Assembly: GCF_004519295.1 (NCBI RefSeq)
Contig: NZ_SOZH01000010.1
Coordinates: forward strand, 124,001 to 188,000
Direction of reading: 5' to 3'
DNA: 64,000 nt
From: Cellulosimicrobium funkei
Lineage (GTDB): Bacteria; Actinomycetota; Actinomycetes; Actinomycetales; Cellulomonadaceae
Shown: one piece after another, positions 63,323 to 64,000 of the stretch
Layout of the letters: each line of letters opens with the position of its first letter
Position numbering within the stretch: position 1 is the first letter of the stretch
The notes under the pieces: model-generated
Databases searched by the model: none
Told to the model about the DNA's origin: nothing
The model's input: the letters and a program-made list of their open reading frames with translations, nothing else
Program-made: the position numbers and the translations under genes

Positions 63323-63405
63323 GCAGCGGCCGGTACGCCACGCACCTACGCCTTCTCTCCCGCCTCGGCGGACCGGCGTGGTGTGTTGTGCGTACCGGCC
63401 GCTGC
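63323..63405. repeat. 16-bp perfect inverted repeat between divIVA and the DksA-like gene
   Basis: GCAGCGGCCGGTACGC (63323-63338) is the exact reverse complement of 63390-63405, with 51 nt between. The right arm fills most of the spacer of the next promoter. It could terminate divIVA transcription or act as an operator. Confidence 0.75.
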
Positions 63406-63414
63406 GTCTACTCT
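63386..63414 (+). promoter_or_regulatory. promoter of the DksA/TraR-like gene
   Basis: -35 TTGTGC (63386-63391) and -10 TACTCT (63409-63414), with a 17-bp spacer. The predicted leader is about 21 nt and carries GGAGGGG before the ATG. Confidence 0.65.
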
Positions 63415-63441
63415 CGCGTGACTCGAACTTGGAGGGGCGAC

Positions 63442-63903
63442 ATGACCAAGCTCACCACCGCGGCCCGTTCGGCCGTGCGCGACCGTTTCCCGAACCTCGC
63501 GAAGGACGTCAAGTCCTTCCCCGTGCGCGACGGGGAGGAGCCCTGGACCCTGCGGGAGGCCGAGGAGCTCGCCGCGGAGCTGCTCGCCGAGAAGGAGCGG
63601 CTGGAGGGGGAGCTCGCCGTCGCGGACGAGGAGCTGTCGAACCTCCTGCGCCACTCCGGTGACGGGGCCGGCGACGACCAGGCCGACTCCGGGTCCAGCG
63701 CCCTCGAGCGAGAGCAGGAGCTGACGCTCGTCAACAACGTGCGCGACCTCCTCGCGCAGACGTCGCACGCGCTCGACCGCATCGCGGCCGGCACGTACGC
63801 GACGTGCGAGGAGACGGGGCTGCCGATCGGCAAGGCGCGCCTCCAGGCGTTCCCGCGCGCGAACCTCTCGGTCGAGGCCAAGCAGCGCGCCGAGCGGCGC
63901 TGA
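63442..63903 (+). CDS. DksA/TraR-family protein lacking the zinc-finger cysteines
   Basis: 153 residues. An N-terminal helix and coiled coil (about 37-80, LREAEELAAELLAEKERLEGELAVADEEL), a linker, then the C-terminal TYATCEETGLPIGKARLQAFPRA. The family usually has four zinc-binding Cys in two pairs; here only one Cys remains, so the finger probably folds without metal. Relatives bind RNA polymerase through the secondary channel. Such proteins sit between divIVA and lspA in many actinobacteria. Target genes are unknown. Confidence 0.88.
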   Translation: MTKLTTAARSAVRDRFPNLAKDVKSFPVRDGEEPWTLREAEELAAELLAEKERLEGELAVADEELSNLLRHSGDGAGDDQADSGSSALEREQELTLVNNVRDLLAQTSHALDRIAAGTYATCEETGLPIGKARLQAFPRANLSVEAKQRAERR

Positions 63904-63962
63904 GCGCCGACGCGTCGCGGGGCCGCGTCGACCGGGGCGACGACGTGGCAGACTTGCGGCCG

Positions 63963-64000
63963 ATGTCCACCTCCGCGCGCCCCGAGCCCACCGACCCCGC
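63963..64000 (+). CDS. start of a further gene, cut by the window edge (possibly lspA)
   Basis: An ATG at 63963 opens a frame reading MSTSARPEPTDP to the edge. CAGACT ends 8 nt before it, resembling the near-leaderless starts elsewhere in the window. In related genomes the signal peptidase gene lspA follows here; 12 residues are too few to identify it. Confidence 0.45.
   Translation, partial: MSTSARPEPTDP

Noticed and set aside
1-64000. CRISPR arrays, insertion sequences, prophage, tRNA or rRNA genes
   Set aside because: No spaced direct repeats, transposase or integrase motifs, cloverleaf sequences or rRNA stretches were found; gene order is the conserved chromosomal one throughout.

Overview
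The window is about 74% GC. Its gene order is a classic actinobacterial one: recA-recX, gluABCD, miaB-miaA-dapF-hflX, dinG, lexA, nrdR, then the division and cell wall (dcw) cluster followed by sepF, yggT, divIVA and a DksA-like gene. The DinB / DUF3040 / transglutaminase / DUF58 / MoxR block in front of mraZ, and a MurE motif that does not look DAP-type, suggest a Micrococcales member near Cellulosimicrobium or Cellulomonas (inference). No rRNA, tRNA, CRISPR array or insertion sequence was seen. Gene content looks vertically inherited.

Layout. 1-2.4 kb: the 3' end of a metallo-beta-lactamase-fold gene, then recA (with a LexA box) and recX. 2.4-6 kb: a glutamate-type ABC importer, gluABCD, on the minus strand. 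6-18.8 kb: tRNA modification (miaB, miaA), dapF, a rRNA-methyltransferase-like gene and hflX, interrupted by a minus-strand block of three YbjN-fold proteins, an HSP90-like ATPase and a large helical-repeat protein. 19-24.6 kb: dinG, ldh, lexA divergent from a membrane-anchored LysM gene, then nrdR; the lexA-LysM interval carries three LexA-box-like sites and the LysM-nrdR interval a DtxR/IdeR-like box. 24.7-30.3 kb: aldo/keto reductase, a DUF5302 protein, a PPOX-fold protein, serA and a HelD-type helicase. 30.5-33.9 kb: an operon of a response regulator with PP2C output, a sensor kinase and a single-domain response regulator. 34-38.9 kb: PAC2 protein, cold-shock protein, spermidine-synthase-like protein, HEPN protein plus DinB behind a perfect LexA box, and a DUF3040 protein. 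38.8-43.5 kb: moxR-DUF58-transglutaminase operon on the minus strand. 43.8-64 kb: mraZ, rsmH, ftsL, ftsI, murE, murF, mraY, murD, ftsW, murG, murC, ftsQ, ftsZ, pgeF, sepF, yggT, divIVA, a DksA/TraR-like gene and the start of another gene.

How the genes work together. Three SOS units (recA-recX, lexA/LysM, HEPN-dinB) carry LexA boxes matching the actinobacterial consensus, linking DNA repair, translesion synthesis and probably a division brake to one regulator. The dcw cluster supplies lipid II synthesis and export and the divisome; most of its junctions are ATGA/GTGA stop-start overlaps, which suggests translational coupling, with extra promoters visible before murE and ftsZ.

The most notable items are: (1) the YbjN / HSP90-like / helical-repeat block, a possible undescribed chaperone module; (2) a candidate iron-regulated small RNA between the LysM gene and nrdR; (3) the repeated TAnnnT hexamer 6-8 nt before start codons, indicating widespread leaderless transcription; (4) the LexA box in the spacer of the HEPN-dinB promoter; (5) the DDPH motif in MurE.
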